Positions 1-8,403 of a stretch of DNA of 52,128 nt are shown piece after piece; position 1 is the stretch's first letter, and the number at the start of each line of letters is the position of its first letter. The translations under genes and the position numbers were made by a program. The stretch comes from a virus. The stretch is taken from positions 1 through 52,128 of the IMG/VR virus record IMGVR_UViG_3300005613_000085. One strand, 5' to 3'. The notes below the pieces were generated by a model. It saw only the letters and a program-made list of their open reading frames with translations. It was not told where the DNA came from and made no database searches.

Positions 1-76
1 GAGCGCAGACGCGCGGCTTTTGACGCGAAAGTTATGGTTTTAGTAGGTTAATCAAAGACTTAAATGGTAGGGTGGA

Positions 77-98
77 AAGCCCCCAATGAAGGGGGCTT
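77..98 (-). terminator. Hairpin downstream of the leftward operon
   Basis: A perfect 8-bp inverted repeat (AAGCCCCC, 6-nt loop, GGGGGCTT) lies about 55 bp past the stop codon of the last minus-strand gene. The GC-rich stem fits an intrinsic terminator for the leftward transcript. The T-run on the minus strand is short (CTTTCC), so termination may be partial. The rest of 1-151 shows no convincing gene. Confidence 0.55.
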
Positions 99-151
99 GA
101 AGGGTAGTGGTGCTAGATAGCTTTATTGATAGGTGAGACTGAGATATGCTT

Positions 152-559
152 TTAGAGGTCGATAGGCGAGTAGGTTTTTTCCCAGACGCCGTTAGTATCA
201 TCCCATTTATAGAGTTCACCATCAGGGTTAGTTTCTGTAGACCCAATTCTTCTGTAAAGTTTGTTGTTAATAACAAATAGATTATGAATACCGTGCTCAT
301 TTTCTAAGTTAGCTTCTAATTCCTCCTTTAATACTACATAGCCGTTTAGAGGTACGAAATCCTCCATACACCAATTCTTACAGTAATCCGCTACCTGTCC
401 GTCAGTTGTAAGTAACGACGTTGTATGTACGATTGTACCTACACCTTCCTTACTAAAAAGGACAACCAATTCACCGTCTTTACTTATTAAGAGCCTCGGG
501 TAAGAATATGCGTCTTTTTTTGTTTCTTTGTTTATTACTAAAGCTGAATGTACTTTCAT
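152..559 (-). CDS. Hypothetical protein (135 aa)
   Basis: I do not recognise this protein. It is a soluble-looking 135-residue product with alternating beta-type segments, no signal peptide and no membrane segment. It contains a Cys pair in a YCKNWC stretch near residue 60 and a C-terminal Trp-rich part (YKWDDTNGVWEK). Its start overlaps the stop of the HNH-like gene by four bases, so the two are translationally coupled. It is the promoter-distal gene of the leftward cluster, a position often held by early or accessory phage genes. Function cannot be assigned from sequence alone. Confidence 0.7.
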   Translation of the reverse strand: MKVHSALVINKETKKDAYSYPRLLISKDGELVVLFSKEGVGTIVHTTSLLTTDGQVADYCKNWCMEDFVPLNGYVVLKEELEANLENEHGIHNLFVINNKLYRRIGSTETNPDGELYKWDDTNGVWEKTYSPIDL

Positions 560-1401
560 TTAATTCCTCCTTCTCCCCAGAACACTGGGTCAATATGATT
601 CTCAATCCATTTCTTATCAACAACTTTCTCTTTTCTCTCACTCTCCACAACATAATCACCGCTCTCATACCAGAACTCCGGCTCCGGCGGTTTATACCTC
701 TCTACAAACGCATGGAACTTCATTGGTTTTAAATCCGCAATCAACTCCGGCCCTTTGAATATCGTATTGTAATTCAAATACACGTTCTCTTTCGGATGGC
801 CTTTCTTATATCGAATCCTCCACATGTGTTTGATTTGTGCATAAAGCTCGGTGATTGTTAAATGCTTCATACCGGATGTCTTAACAAACCGATTACCAAT
901 ATACATTGTCGCTGGCACAGAACAAAGATAAAGACCGTCGCCTATATATTCCAATGGTAAAACCTCACCGAACCGATAACCAATAGGAGCAGAAGTGTTG
1001 TAGCTTAATCCATTGACTGATGTCTCCGGTATGTCTTCTGCTTTGACTCGTGTTTGACCGATTAAGTTCCTCGTAGCTAATGTTTTGTATTTATGAATAT
1101 CTCCTCTCGGTATACGTAATAAGTTCCCGCGTCGGCAATTAAACACATTACCATCTAAATGTACAACACAGTCGTTAGGATCATCAACTTCTAACAAATA
1201 CCTCTTCAATGCCCGTGTGCTTTTAGTCTCAAGCCTCGTAGTCACTGTTCGGCGCTTGAGAATCCACTTATATTCCATAGCGAGCATGATATCTTCAATG
1301 TCAATAACCGCTCGCGGCTCCCCTCCGAGTTCTAAATCAATATCAGCGGTCTTATTGTCAATATAGTATGTGTTTTTGCCCTTTACCTCTATCCTGCTCA
1401 T
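556..1401 (-). CDS. HNH endonuclease-like protein
   Basis: The 281-residue product begins with the layout of phage HNH homing-type nucleases: an acidic beta segment (IDIEDIMLAMEYKW, about residues 33-46), a basic stretch, then the core VVHLDGNVFNCRRGNLL at about 79-95. This matches the family pattern H-x-D-G-N-x-x-x-N-x-R-x-x-N-L with H81, N85, N88 and N93. The preceding His of the classical DH pair is replaced by Val-His, so activity is uncertain. The C-terminal 180 residues match nothing I know and may be a DNA-recognition region. It sits in the leftward operon between a MazG-like gene and an unknown gene. It may be a free-standing homing enzyme or a repurposed DNA-binding protein. Confidence 0.6.
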   Translation of the reverse strand: MSRIEVKGKNTYYIDNKTADIDLELGGEPRAVIDIEDIMLAMEYKWILKRRTVTTRLETKSTRALKRYLLEVDDPNDCVVHLDGNVFNCRRGNLLRIPRGDIHKYKTLATRNLIGQTRVKAEDIPETSVNGLSYNTSAPIGYRFGEVLPLEYIGDGLYLCSVPATMYIGNRFVKTSGMKHLTITELYAQIKHMWRIRYKKGHPKENVYLNYNTIFKGPELIADLKPMKFHAFVERYKPPEPEFWYESGDYVVESERKEKVVDKKWIENHIDPVFWGEGGIK

Positions 1402-1421
1402 TTACGCTTTTATCCCTTCTT

Positions 1422-1673
1422 TTATTTTATTCCTAAACAACGATTTCGAGCTTGACGCAGATTGTTGAGTTTTTGTTTTAATTCTTCCCAATTCCGAATA
1501 AGATCAGCCATTTCATTTTCTACTAAATCAATGTTATCAATATCTGGAGTGTCCGGGTGGTAATTAAACCAACCAAAACGCTCAGCTTTACAGATAGCGT
1601 GTATTACTTCAGCACACTCTTCCATTACTCTTGTTTCTGGATTACCAATATTTACGTATTTTAGATCAATCAT
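1422..1673 (-). CDS. MazG-like nucleotide pyrophosphohydrolase
   Basis: This 83-residue protein has the two acidic helices of the all-alpha NTP-pyrophosphatase superfamily: EECAEV at residues 18-23 and ENEMADLI at 52-59, which supply the E-x-x-E and E-x-x-x-D metal ligands. The intervening ERFGWFNYHPDT is typical of short phage MazG-like proteins. Such enzymes hydrolyse (d)NTPs to monophosphates, cleaning the nucleotide pool or lowering alarmone levels during infection. It is at the small end of the family, so it probably works as an oligomer. The start overlaps the stop of the zincin-like gene by 4 bp, showing co-translation in the leftward operon. Confidence 0.72.
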   Translation of the reverse strand: MIDLKYVNIGNPETRVMEECAEVIHAICKAERFGWFNYHPDTPDIDNIDLVENEMADLIRNWEELKQKLNNLRQARNRCLGIK

Positions 1674-2233
1674 TTATCTTGTCCGTGATCGTTTCTAATT
1701 TCTTCTTCTTGTTGTATTAGAGTTGATGCGGTTGATGCGTTCATGCCTATGAACTTAATATGGTTATCCTCTAAATACTGCTTCCATTGGAAAGTCTGAT
1801 TTTTAAATCCTTTATGCATTACCACTAAATCTACTAAGGACTCAGAAAACACTGAACAATTACCGTTGCCAGGCAGTAGATACGGGGGAGGTTCCCAATT
1901 ATCATTAAGTTCTAAGAGTTCCCGATGTACCAATTCATGTGCCAGGCTGCCAACTAAAACCGCATGAGAAGCGTTGGCCCATACATCTTTATTATAGAAG
2001 ACACAATAAGCATCACGCTTAATCGACTCAGAACAACATGCAATAGACCCATGATGCCGAGCTATATCTGTGCTTTCTCCAATTACCCGTCTAGCAACGC
2101 CCGCAATATTATCTTTCGTTATAACATTAATCTTAATAACCGGTCTACGTAAATTCACAAACGGTCTAACCTCTTCAAGTGCATTTAACAGTCTCTTTTT
2201 AAGTGATAATTCCACTTTGTTACTTTTAATCAT
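1670..2233 (-). CDS. Zincin-like metallopeptidase domain protein
   Basis: A 187-residue protein with an HExxH zinc motif (HELVH, residues 99-103) in a helix preceded by GSLA. A SESLVDL segment at about 130-136 could supply the third, glutamate, ligand of gluzincins. There is no signal peptide, so any activity would be cytoplasmic. The N-terminal half (ARRVIGES and a Cys pair at 66-67) is unassigned. A GGGGGC ribosome-binding site precedes the ATG at 2231-2233. It is the first gene of the leftward operon, directly behind the promoter at 2302-2330. Phage HExxH proteins of this kind are mostly uncharacterised; a peptidase acting on a host protein is possible but unproven. Confidence 0.6.
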   Translation of the reverse strand: MIKSNKVELSLKKRLLNALEEVRPFVNLRRPVIKINVITKDNIAGVARRVIGESTDIARHHGSIACCSESIKRDAYCVFYNKDVWANASHAVLVGSLAHELVHRELLELNDNWEPPPYLLPGNGNCSVFSESLVDLVVMHKGFKNQTFQWKQYLEDNHIKFIGMNASTASTLIQQEEEIRNDHGQDK

Positions 2234-2283
2234 TATTTGCCCCCTAAAAATGGTTTTTACTATAAATTCATATAAATCTGCCC

Positions 2284-2295
2284 CGATCGATCGAT
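2284..2295. promoter_or_regulatory. 12-bp perfect palindrome at the predicted leftward start site
   Basis: CGATCGATCGAT is a perfect palindrome lying 7-18 bp downstream of the -10 box of the leftward promoter, over its expected transcription start. The position suits an operator. It also contains overlapping GATC (Dam-type) sites. No binding protein can be named. Confidence 0.35.
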
Positions 2296-2301
2296 TTCCC
2301 T

Positions 2302-2330
2302 AATTTAGCACTACTTTTATCAAAAGTCAA
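2302..2330 (-). promoter_or_regulatory. Sigma70-type promoter for the leftward operon
   Basis: Read on the minus strand, TTGACT (2325-2330) and TAAATT (2302-2307) are separated by 17 bp, with TGC just before the -10 box. The promoter faces the zincin-like gene, whose start is about 70 bp downstream. It is the best leftward promoter match in the 311-bp divergent region 2234-2544. Confidence 0.6.
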
Positions 2331-2428
2331 CACATATTTATAACATTATGCGAGGTTTTTACTCTTTTTTAACGCATTTAAGTACAATCATATTATTCTT
2401 CATCAGTAAAACATAATTCCACTACCAG

Positions 2429-2445
2429 AAGTACGCGTGGTACTT
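2429..2445. promoter_or_regulatory. Inverted repeat, possible operator
   Basis: AAGTAC - GCGTG - GTACTT is a 6-bp inverted repeat with a 5-bp spacer in the divergent region, about 100 bp upstream of the terminase small subunit. It has the form of a dimeric repressor site. Nothing else supports this. Confidence 0.25.
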
Positions 2446-2490
2446 ACATCAAATCCCGTACTATATAAGACAAATACAGAGAGCGTTATC

Positions 2491-2541
2491 ACGCAGATAA
2501 ATTCGTCGTGCCAAAAATCATCATTTTCTGGATATTGTATA
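2491..2541 (+). repeat. 51-bp conserved element, copy 1 (upstream of terS)
   Basis: This segment matches 10098-10148 at about 41 of 51 positions, most differences being transitions. It opens with ACGCAGAT, contains CGTCGTGCCA, and ends in an AT-rich TGGA-TATTGTATA part. CACG and CGTG at its 5' end could pair as a short hairpin. It stops four bases before the terS start codon. It may be a phage-specific promoter or a packaging or recombination site. Confidence 0.65.
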
Positions 2542-2544
2542 GTT

Positions 2545-3150
2545 ATGAACTTAATGACGAAAGCACAATATTCAGAACATCGTGGTGTCTCTCGGCCAGC
2601 GATATCGAAACTGGTCAAGAACGGTCGGATCATTGTTAACTCCGATGGTCTTGTAGATGTCGAGATGTCAGACTTGATCTTAGATAACTTCTCTCGGCCC
2701 TCACAAGGTACCAGAATTCCACAAGAAGAACCAACCACCTCTGCTACAAAGCCTCGGAAAGTAAAGCGAACAAAAGGGCAAAATAAGGCCTTTACGGACA
2801 TGATGAGTGCGATTACCGGCAGTCATGATTACAATACCGCGAGAGGAATGTTAACTTCTTACATGGCGGATTTAAAGAAACTCGAACTCCAGGAGAAGCA
2901 AGGCGAGATGATTCACATTGACATTGTAACGCGAGAGTCCTTCGAGTGTGCCCGTCGTACTCGCGATGCAATTCTCGCCATAGAAGACAGGATCAGTGAT
3001 ATTCTCGCCGCAGAATCGGATAGGACGAAAATTAAGGAGATTCTTAACACTGAGCATCGAAACGCCTTAGACGAACTCGCAAACATGCCGGTGATCAATG
3101 AACAGATTAAAAAGAGAAAGAAACAGAAAAATGAAGATAACAACGGTTGA
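2545..3150 (+). CDS. terS: Terminase small subunit, Nu1-like
   Basis: The 201-residue product starts with a helix-turn-helix of the Nu1 type (SEHRGVSRPAISKLVKNGRI, about residues 8-27), which in lambda relatives binds the packaging site. A basic linker follows (PRKVKRTKGQNK). The C-terminal part has the typical order of long helix, KLELQEKQGEMIHID, then ARRTRDAILAIEDRISDIL, the oligomerisation and gpA-contact region. I start at ATG 2545 because an upstream in-frame extension would run through the conserved 51-bp element. A second ATG at 2554 is possible. The partner, TerL, is unusually far away (8168), with two large virion genes between. Confidence 0.8.
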   Translation: MNLMTKAQYSEHRGVSRPAISKLVKNGRIIVNSDGLVDVEMSDLILDNFSRPSQGTRIPQEEPTTSATKPRKVKRTKGQNKAFTDMMSAITGSHDYNTARGMLTSYMADLKKLELQEKQGEMIHIDIVTRESFECARRTRDAILAIEDRISDILAAESDRTKIKEILNTEHRNALDELANMPVINEQIKKRKKQKNEDNNG

Positions 3151-3463
3151 AGAACTAACAACACTTGCACTTAAACGCTCGTTCTACCTCAAAGACGGTC
3201 GTAAACGCCGTTTGACTGCCATCTGCTATTCCTGTGCTTATCAACGAAGAATCAACGGTATATCTCTCTGTGGGAGGAGAAATCATTGGGAAGTGTTAAA
3301 ACCAGACTTCACTGACAATATAGAATGTATTGACGCCACGTGTCGATACCACACTGATAAACTATCACCGTATCCGTCACAGCTAAACAACAAATCAATT
3401 ACTTACTTAGATGCTATTATTAATGAACTCAAAGCCAGAGGAGGAAATCCTTCTCATGGGTAA
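3131..3463 (+). CDS. Cys-rich hypothetical protein
   Basis: A 110-residue basic protein with Cys in CYSC, SLC, IEC and ATC contexts (about residues 32-80), compatible with one zinc site. The layout (ICYSCAYQ ... LCGRR ... CIDATCRYH) looks like a small treble-clef or knuckle fold, but I recognise no family. It overlaps the end of terS by 20 bp and its own end overlaps the next gene, so it belongs to the terminase transcript. I use ATG 3131 rather than the upstream in-frame ATG 3098, which lies deep inside terS. A role in packaging or DNA binding would be a guess. Confidence 0.6.
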   Translation: MKITTVEELTTLALKRSFYLKDGRKRRLTAICYSCAYQRRINGISLCGRRNHWEVLKPDFTDNIECIDATCRYHTDKLSPYPSQLNNKSITYLDAIINELKARGGNPSHG

Positions 3464-5306
3464 AGGGATCATTAAAGAGATATTGAAGAATGACGAAGGC
3501 GAATACGTTGGTCAATATAGAGTCGAGCTGCAAAAAGATACATCGAGAGGTAAATTAATTGCAGATGCACTAAATGCACAAATCACCGCGATTAATGAAA
3601 AGATCCCGATATTAGAGTCAGATATCACTGAGATGGAATCACAGCAAGATAAACTTAAAGATGACATTGATCACCTTATCTGGCTTGCAGATGGCCACAA
3701 GCACGGTTTCAGTGATCAACGTATGCATGTCATCACTGACCCGGCAAACCCGACAACGCCACCGATAAATAATCCAAGTGATATGAAGCTCCCTGAGACA
3801 GTAAATAACATTATCTCCAAACCGAAGAAACCAGGTGAGATCGTCCCTGATCACAAAAACAACTGGAATATCATTACACAGAACAATAACAAGCCCGATG
3901 ACAGGATCATTGCCAATATAACAGGCGATCCGATCATAATAGACAATATTACCGACAATGAAACACACGAACTTATTATTCCGGACCCGGCAGCGGATCA
4001 TTTAATCATTGACCCTGTGACAGGCCAGATAACATACAATGCTAATGACATTGGCCAAATAACACCGGAAACACTTGATCAATCCGGTACGATTTATGTC
4101 GATGGCATTGATGTCGGTCAGATTGATGTTGATCCGGTATCTGGCGAAATCAACATTAATCCCGATGGGACAATCGTACTGGACCCTGATACGGGTAAAA
4201 TAATCATTGATCAGATAAACGGTGATATGAAATGGGAAATAACCAGTGAATCAATCTTTCAAACAGAAGATCTCGTTGCAGATCCAATCACAGGTGCGAT
4301 TACGCGCCAACAGACAGGGAAGATTATTATCACTGATCAAGAGATAATCGATGCGATAATACCAATCAACAGGTCCGCTGACAGTGATGTTGTCATCCTC
4401 ACTACGAAAGAGCAAGGTGATGAATATCCAACAGCAATTGTTGCTATTGATATTAATGACCCGGAAGAGCCAACGATAGGCAATAACCCTCTTGATTCTC
4501 TCCCCGGTGTCATATCTGCTTCATCAGTCCATATCCCAATAACAAACACAGATGTAGCTGTGGTGATGATGGTAGACGGGACTGCGATTATCGTTGACTG
4601 TACTGATCCGAATAACCTTTTATCAACACCATTACCCCTTCCCGGCAACATGTGCGCTGTTGGTCTCGATGCTGCCGGTAATCCAATCTTAATGGCATAT
4701 GATCCTGATACCGGCGAGGCGACATTATATGATCTTGATCCTGCGGACCTCGGAAACCCCAATCAGCGTGGTAGTGAGACAATTCCCGGTTCAGTTGCTT
4801 ATTTTGAGCAAATCCTCATATCGTATCACAATGGTGATGATCCTGGTGAATACGCGCATTTTATCGCATCAACCTACTACGGCAATGACCAATCCGATAC
4901 TGGAATGGTCACGATGGATATAACAGATAAAGATAATCCAACATATGTTAGTAGATTTAATGAATTCGCAAGTAATTACAGCTACTACTTTCATATATTC
5001 GAAAGTGAATACAGTGAAGATATTCTTTACATTGTCGAAGGATTCAACGAGCCAATCGCCGGTGTTAAAACGCTTCAGGATCAGAATCGCAAAATAGTAG
5101 ATTATACTCGCAAAAAAGTAAAACGTTGGAGGATTCTCATTGTCAGTATAGCTGATCCGGCAAATCCAACTACAGTTGGAGTAATAGAGTCATCTGACAC
5201 TGATGATCCTAACGCAATTAAACAGAAACCAACATCACCGCCGCCGAACTGTATGACAGAGAATGATGATGTTCTCGTCGTAGTTGGCCAGACAACGGAG
5301 CCGTAG
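3456..5306 (+). CDS. Large putative virion protein with coiled coil and propeller-like repeats
   Basis: This 616-residue protein starts after a GAGGAG site and has three parts. Residues about 30-70 form a coiled coil with heptad-like Ile/Leu spacing. Residues about 95-300 are Asp/Asn/Gly/Ile-rich beta repeats with recurring D-P-x-(T/S)-G-x-I units. Residues about 310-610 carry repeated blades ending in DxxDPxxPT phrases (INDPEEPT, ITDKDNPT, IADPANPTT), resembling LVIVD-type beta-propellers. The repeated D-P-x-x-G loops could bind calcium. Its place between the terminase subunits and its modular beta structure suggest a tail-fibre or virion-surface protein, by inference only. It has no Ser/Thr tract. 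Confidence 0.55.
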   Translation: MGKGIIKEILKNDEGEYVGQYRVELQKDTSRGKLIADALNAQITAINEKIPILESDITEMESQQDKLKDDIDHLIWLADGHKHGFSDQRMHVITDPANPTTPPINNPSDMKLPETVNNIISKPKKPGEIVPDHKNNWNIITQNNNKPDDRIIANITGDPIIIDNITDNETHELIIPDPAADHLIIDPVTGQITYNANDIGQITPETLDQSGTIYVDGIDVGQIDVDPVSGEININPDGTIVLDPDTGKIIIDQINGDMKWEITSESIFQTEDLVADPITGAITRQQTGKIIITDQEIIDAIIPINRSADSDVVILTTKEQGDEYPTAIVAIDINDPEEPTIGNNPLDSLPGVISASSVHIPITNTDVAVVMMVDGTAIIVDCTDPNNLLSTPLPLPGNMCAVGLDAAGNPILMAYDPDTGEATLYDLDPADLGNPNQRGSETIPGSVAYFEQILISYHNGDDPGEYAHFIASTYYGNDQSDTGMVTMDITDKDNPTYVSRFNEFASNYSYYFHIFESEYSEDILYIVEGFNEPIAGVKTLQDQNRKIVDYTRKKVKRWRILIVSIADPANPTTVGVIESSDTDDPNAIKQKPTSPPPNCMTENDDVLVVVGQTTEP

Positions 5307-5307
5307 A

Positions 5308-8001
5308 ATGGCAGTTATACCACCATTAATGCTATATGAGGATTATTGGCCTGAGATCAGAGATACTATGCCTGATGTTGCTCAGATCCTCGCTATGATA
5401 CAAAAGCTCGTTGTTATTGGTGAAAAACGCCGGGTAGAGTTAATAAAAAAGCGCAATCTCATTGACAGACTGAATATCCAACTCCAAGCGTTGAATGACA
5501 AACTCAATGATATCGAACGAGCAATAGAAGCAGATGCAGAGATCGTTGACATGTGGTGTATCGACTATACGTTGGAAATCCCTGTTGGAACAACAATCGG
5601 TACAATGGAAACTCCAGGTGAGGCAACGAGGCTGAATATCCAACGCGGGTATGAAGAAGATGATGATACGGGATTTGCAATGTCACTTTACAATGATGCT
5701 CGCGATGGCATGATCCAACCAATCTACCCGGTATCCTTCCTCTCTGGTGCTTCATGGTTCTTCAACGCTGCAATGAAAGCTGCTTGGCAGAAATGGATGC
5801 CGTTATTCCGATACGGGACAATCACAGAGATGATTGATCAAGAAGACGGGACTCGCAAGTGCAATATCTTACTAGACGCATCTACAGAGGCAAGTACGAT
5901 TCTCTCAGGCGCTCACGGTCTCCTTTCCACTGGAGATGTTCATTACATTGCAGGTCCAACGGGATTGAACATTAATCAAACAGATGAGCTTCATGATGTG
6001 CCTTTTCAATACATGGATTGTGATGATGTTGCATTTGCTGTTGATGATGAAGTTGTGATTGAATTCCGTGAATTACAATTACCAATCTGGACTAAAGGTG
6101 AAGTAGATACACAAGTGGTAGAATCCGGTGAATTTGTATCACAGAGTATAATGACCATGAAAGAAGGATGGGTGCAATCCGGTACCGGTCCTGCACGTGA
6201 TTGGTCACAGCCGGTTGTCATTGGGTTTCAACATGATCCACAACCCTGCGCGTGGATATTTAGAATCCGTGTGACAATGGATAATAATTCAGTTAATGGA
6301 AAATACGAAGATACTTTAGTAATAGATAGCGATTTCTTTGATGAATATAATGAAAACTTACCAGAAGACGAGCATATCACAGAGCCACGAGTATATATAT
6401 TTGAAGCTACCGGGTATTATGGCACTGGTACACCATCTACGTGCGAGTTTATCGAATCGTCCAGTAGTATGCCAGCTCATTGGAAAATTACAATACCATC
6501 AGAAGCTACGGTAATCAATACTTTTACAAAATTAGACGGTGAACGTCTTTTCGGTGAATTATGGGAAATACCCGAAGGGGCTCATGTACTAGTTGATGGT
6601 GTGCCTTACTGTAGCCTACAAGTATTGTTTGATTACTGTATTCTTTTTGATCTTGTTTATAATTATGTCGGTTATCCAGATAATCAAGGTAGACTGTTAA
6701 AAACAGCCGGTGAAGGCTACGCGCCTGATAGCGGGTGGAAATACTCACCGCCGATGCATTTAGGAGAAAAAACTGCGATATTTGATTATACCCACGATAA
6801 AACAGTACATGATGTTTTAATTCCTGGGGATTATCATTATAGTTTTAGGATTTACATAGATAACCGTGATGGTGGTACGCTGTGGAAGGATGTGACTGAA
6901 GGCGTGTTAGAGACCATGAAGTTATATGTGCATTTTCGTGATCAAGACGGAGAGATGCGTTGTAATGAACGGACTATAAGTAAATCTTCTTTAGATGATG
7001 AGGGATATTTAGACTTAACATTTGGAGGTAGAATATACGATACAGAGACACATAAATATCATTACTTACCTCGTCCACCTGAATTCGAGGGTCTCTGGTT
7101 TAAATTAACAAGTGGTACGTCAACTTGGTCTTGGAAACTTGATATGGGGTATTATCCTTTACAAGGTTCTTATGCTTGGTATGCATATGTAATACCTACG
7201 CAATACCCGTACGTATATGTAGAAGACGAACAACGCCAAGATGAGAATAAAACACTACCTTGTAAGGCTGATTTTCATGTAGCGTATTGGATGTTTCGTA
7301 AGACTGTAGGTGATAACCAAGATAAACCGAGCGGTGAAGATTGGTGTTGTAGTCCTGGAGGTAGCTTTGTTTGCCATTATCTGTTTGGAGACTCAGCACT
7401 AGAAGGCAGGGAAATATATACTAGTGTTTCTTTTAAAACCCAAACTTCTATATATGCCGGTTTTACTACTGGTTTGATAGTTAAATATCATAGCACTTCA
7501 TCTACAGTTGATCCACCGCCACTTGAAGAGCGAGATACTGATGTCACATATAATTTAGGTGGCGGGTCTTGCCCTGATGGTGATTACGGTGATCCATACT
7601 GTATCCCTGCTAGAATTAGTGGTGGCGGGTTAATGTTGATTACTTACGAGCCACACACTGGTTTATGTGCATCTACATATACTAGTGAAGATGACCCTTA
7701 CTCCAAAGATACAATTAGTGGCTGGCATGTTGATGATTTTCCTATTAGCGAGCAGCATAACTTACATAGGATTTTATTAGAAGGCCGTGGCAACCCGGTA
7801 GGAATAGGCGGTTCAAATGAATCGTCATGTACTGCTTATTATTATTTATGGTATGGGCAGGCAGAGGGAGGTGTTGTTAGCCGTTGGTGGACAAGTGCTA
7901 AAATAGTCGATTATCTTTATCCTCTCGTTGCTATCCATCGAGAAGCGATAACATACGAAATGAACCCGAACACAGGTAATCCTCCGCCGTACATACCTTA
8001 A
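5308..8001 (+). CDS. Large putative virion protein (897 aa), coiled-coil N-terminus
   Basis: The 897-residue product begins with hydrophobic helices, then a charged coiled coil (about residues 35-75). A conserved-looking module follows (DYTLEIPVGTTIGTMETPGE, then GASWFFNAAMKAAWQKWMP, then QYMDCDDVAFAVDDEVVIEF). I associate this module with structural proteins of environmental phages that share the same coiled-coil plus beta-barrel start. The remaining 600 residues are beta-rich with many Tyr, Trp and Gly and no identifiable enzyme motif. GGAG seven bases before ATG 5308 sets the start, two bases after the previous stop. It pairs with the upstream gene as a second large virion candidate between TerS and TerL. 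Confidence 0.55.
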   Translation: MAVIPPLMLYEDYWPEIRDTMPDVAQILAMIQKLVVIGEKRRVELIKKRNLIDRLNIQLQALNDKLNDIERAIEADAEIVDMWCIDYTLEIPVGTTIGTMETPGEATRLNIQRGYEEDDDTGFAMSLYNDARDGMIQPIYPVSFLSGASWFFNAAMKAAWQKWMPLFRYGTITEMIDQEDGTRKCNILLDASTEASTILSGAHGLLSTGDVHYIAGPTGLNINQTDELHDVPFQYMDCDDVAFAVDDEVVIEFRELQLPIWTKGEVDTQVVESGEFVSQSIMTMKEGWVQSGTGPARDWSQPVVIGFQHDPQPCAWIFRIRVTMDNNSVNGKYEDTLVIDSDFFDEYNENLPEDEHITEPRVYIFEATGYYGTGTPSTCEFIESSSSMPAHWKITIPSEATVINTFTKLDGERLFGELWEIPEGAHVLVDGVPYCSLQVLFDYCILFDLVYNYVGYPDNQGRLLKTAGEGYAPDSGWKYSPPMHLGEKTAIFDYTHDKTVHDVLIPGDYHYSFRIYIDNRDGGTLWKDVTEGVLETMKLYVHFRDQDGEMRCNERTISKSSLDDEGYLDLTFGGRIYDTETHKYHYLPRPPEFEGLWFKLTSGTSTWSWKLDMGYYPLQGSYAWYAYVIPTQYPYVYVEDEQRQDENKTLPCKADFHVAYWMFRKTVGDNQDKPSGEDWCCSPGGSFVCHYLFGDSALEGREIYTSVSFKTQTSIYAGFTTGLIVKYHSTSSTVDPPPLEERDTDVTYNLGGGSCPDGDYGDPYCIPARISGGGLMLITYEPHTGLCASTYTSEDDPYSKDTISGWHVDDFPISEQHNLHRILLEGRGNPVGIGGSNESSCTAYYYLWYGQAEGGVVSRWWTSAKIVDYLYPLVAIHREAITYEMNPNTGNPPPYIP

Positions 8002-8016
8002 TGTGGGTATATAATA

Positions 8017-8403
8017 ATGCGAATACAACAAACACCGTGTTTTAACTGTGGCAGTAACAATACAGTTATAAAGCACATAGTTAAAATAGGTCATAGACCA
8101 TCTTGACGCGATCCATTTCAATTAACCTGCCGTGATTGCGGGTTTAGAACAAGGATACCAAGACGTAATGTCATTTCAAAGCAGCTTCAAAGACGGGCTA
8201 AGACCGAGCCCACTATTAACAGTGTCGGAGTGGGCAGATCAGTACAGAATGCTCCCGGCGACATCAGCGGAGAAAGGCCGTTATCGTACCTCACGGACCC
8301 CATACTTAAAGGAACCGATGGATTGCCTCTCAATGCACAGCCCGGTCCGTGTCGTGGTGATAAAGAAACCAACCCAGGTCGGGGCAACGGAAGCGGGAAA
8401 TAA
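8017..8403 (+). pseudogene. Zinc-ribbon gene interrupted by in-frame TGA
   Basis: From ATG 8017 the frame encodes a CFNCGS zinc knuckle and then reaches TGA at 8104-8106. The same frame resumes at once with RDPFQLTCRDCGFRTRIPRR, supplying the second CxxC half, and stays open to TAA 8401-8403. The two half-sites are what a zinc ribbon needs, so the TGA falls inside one domain; HRPS-W-RDPF with TGG would be natural. TGA is a normal stop in many genes here (for example at 10602 and 11818), so global recoding is unlikely. It is either a recent nonsense mutation or readthrough in a TGA-C context. Sequence after 8168 overlaps terL in another frame. Confidence 0.55.

Noticed and set aside
1-151. Cohesive-end or attachment site in the GC-rich first 30 bases
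   Set aside because: GCGC-rich sequence is present but there is no second copy, integrase or defined end to support it.
3639-4001. Minus-strand frame opposite the first large virion gene
   Set aside because: Shadow of the sense gene: no ribosome site, no recognisable domain and opposite direction to all late genes.
8104-8106. Global reassignment of TGA to Trp in this phage
   Set aside because: TGA ends many convincing genes in ATGA or TGATG overlaps (for example 10602, 11818, 12713, 46459), so it works as a stop. Only one gene shows an internal TGA.
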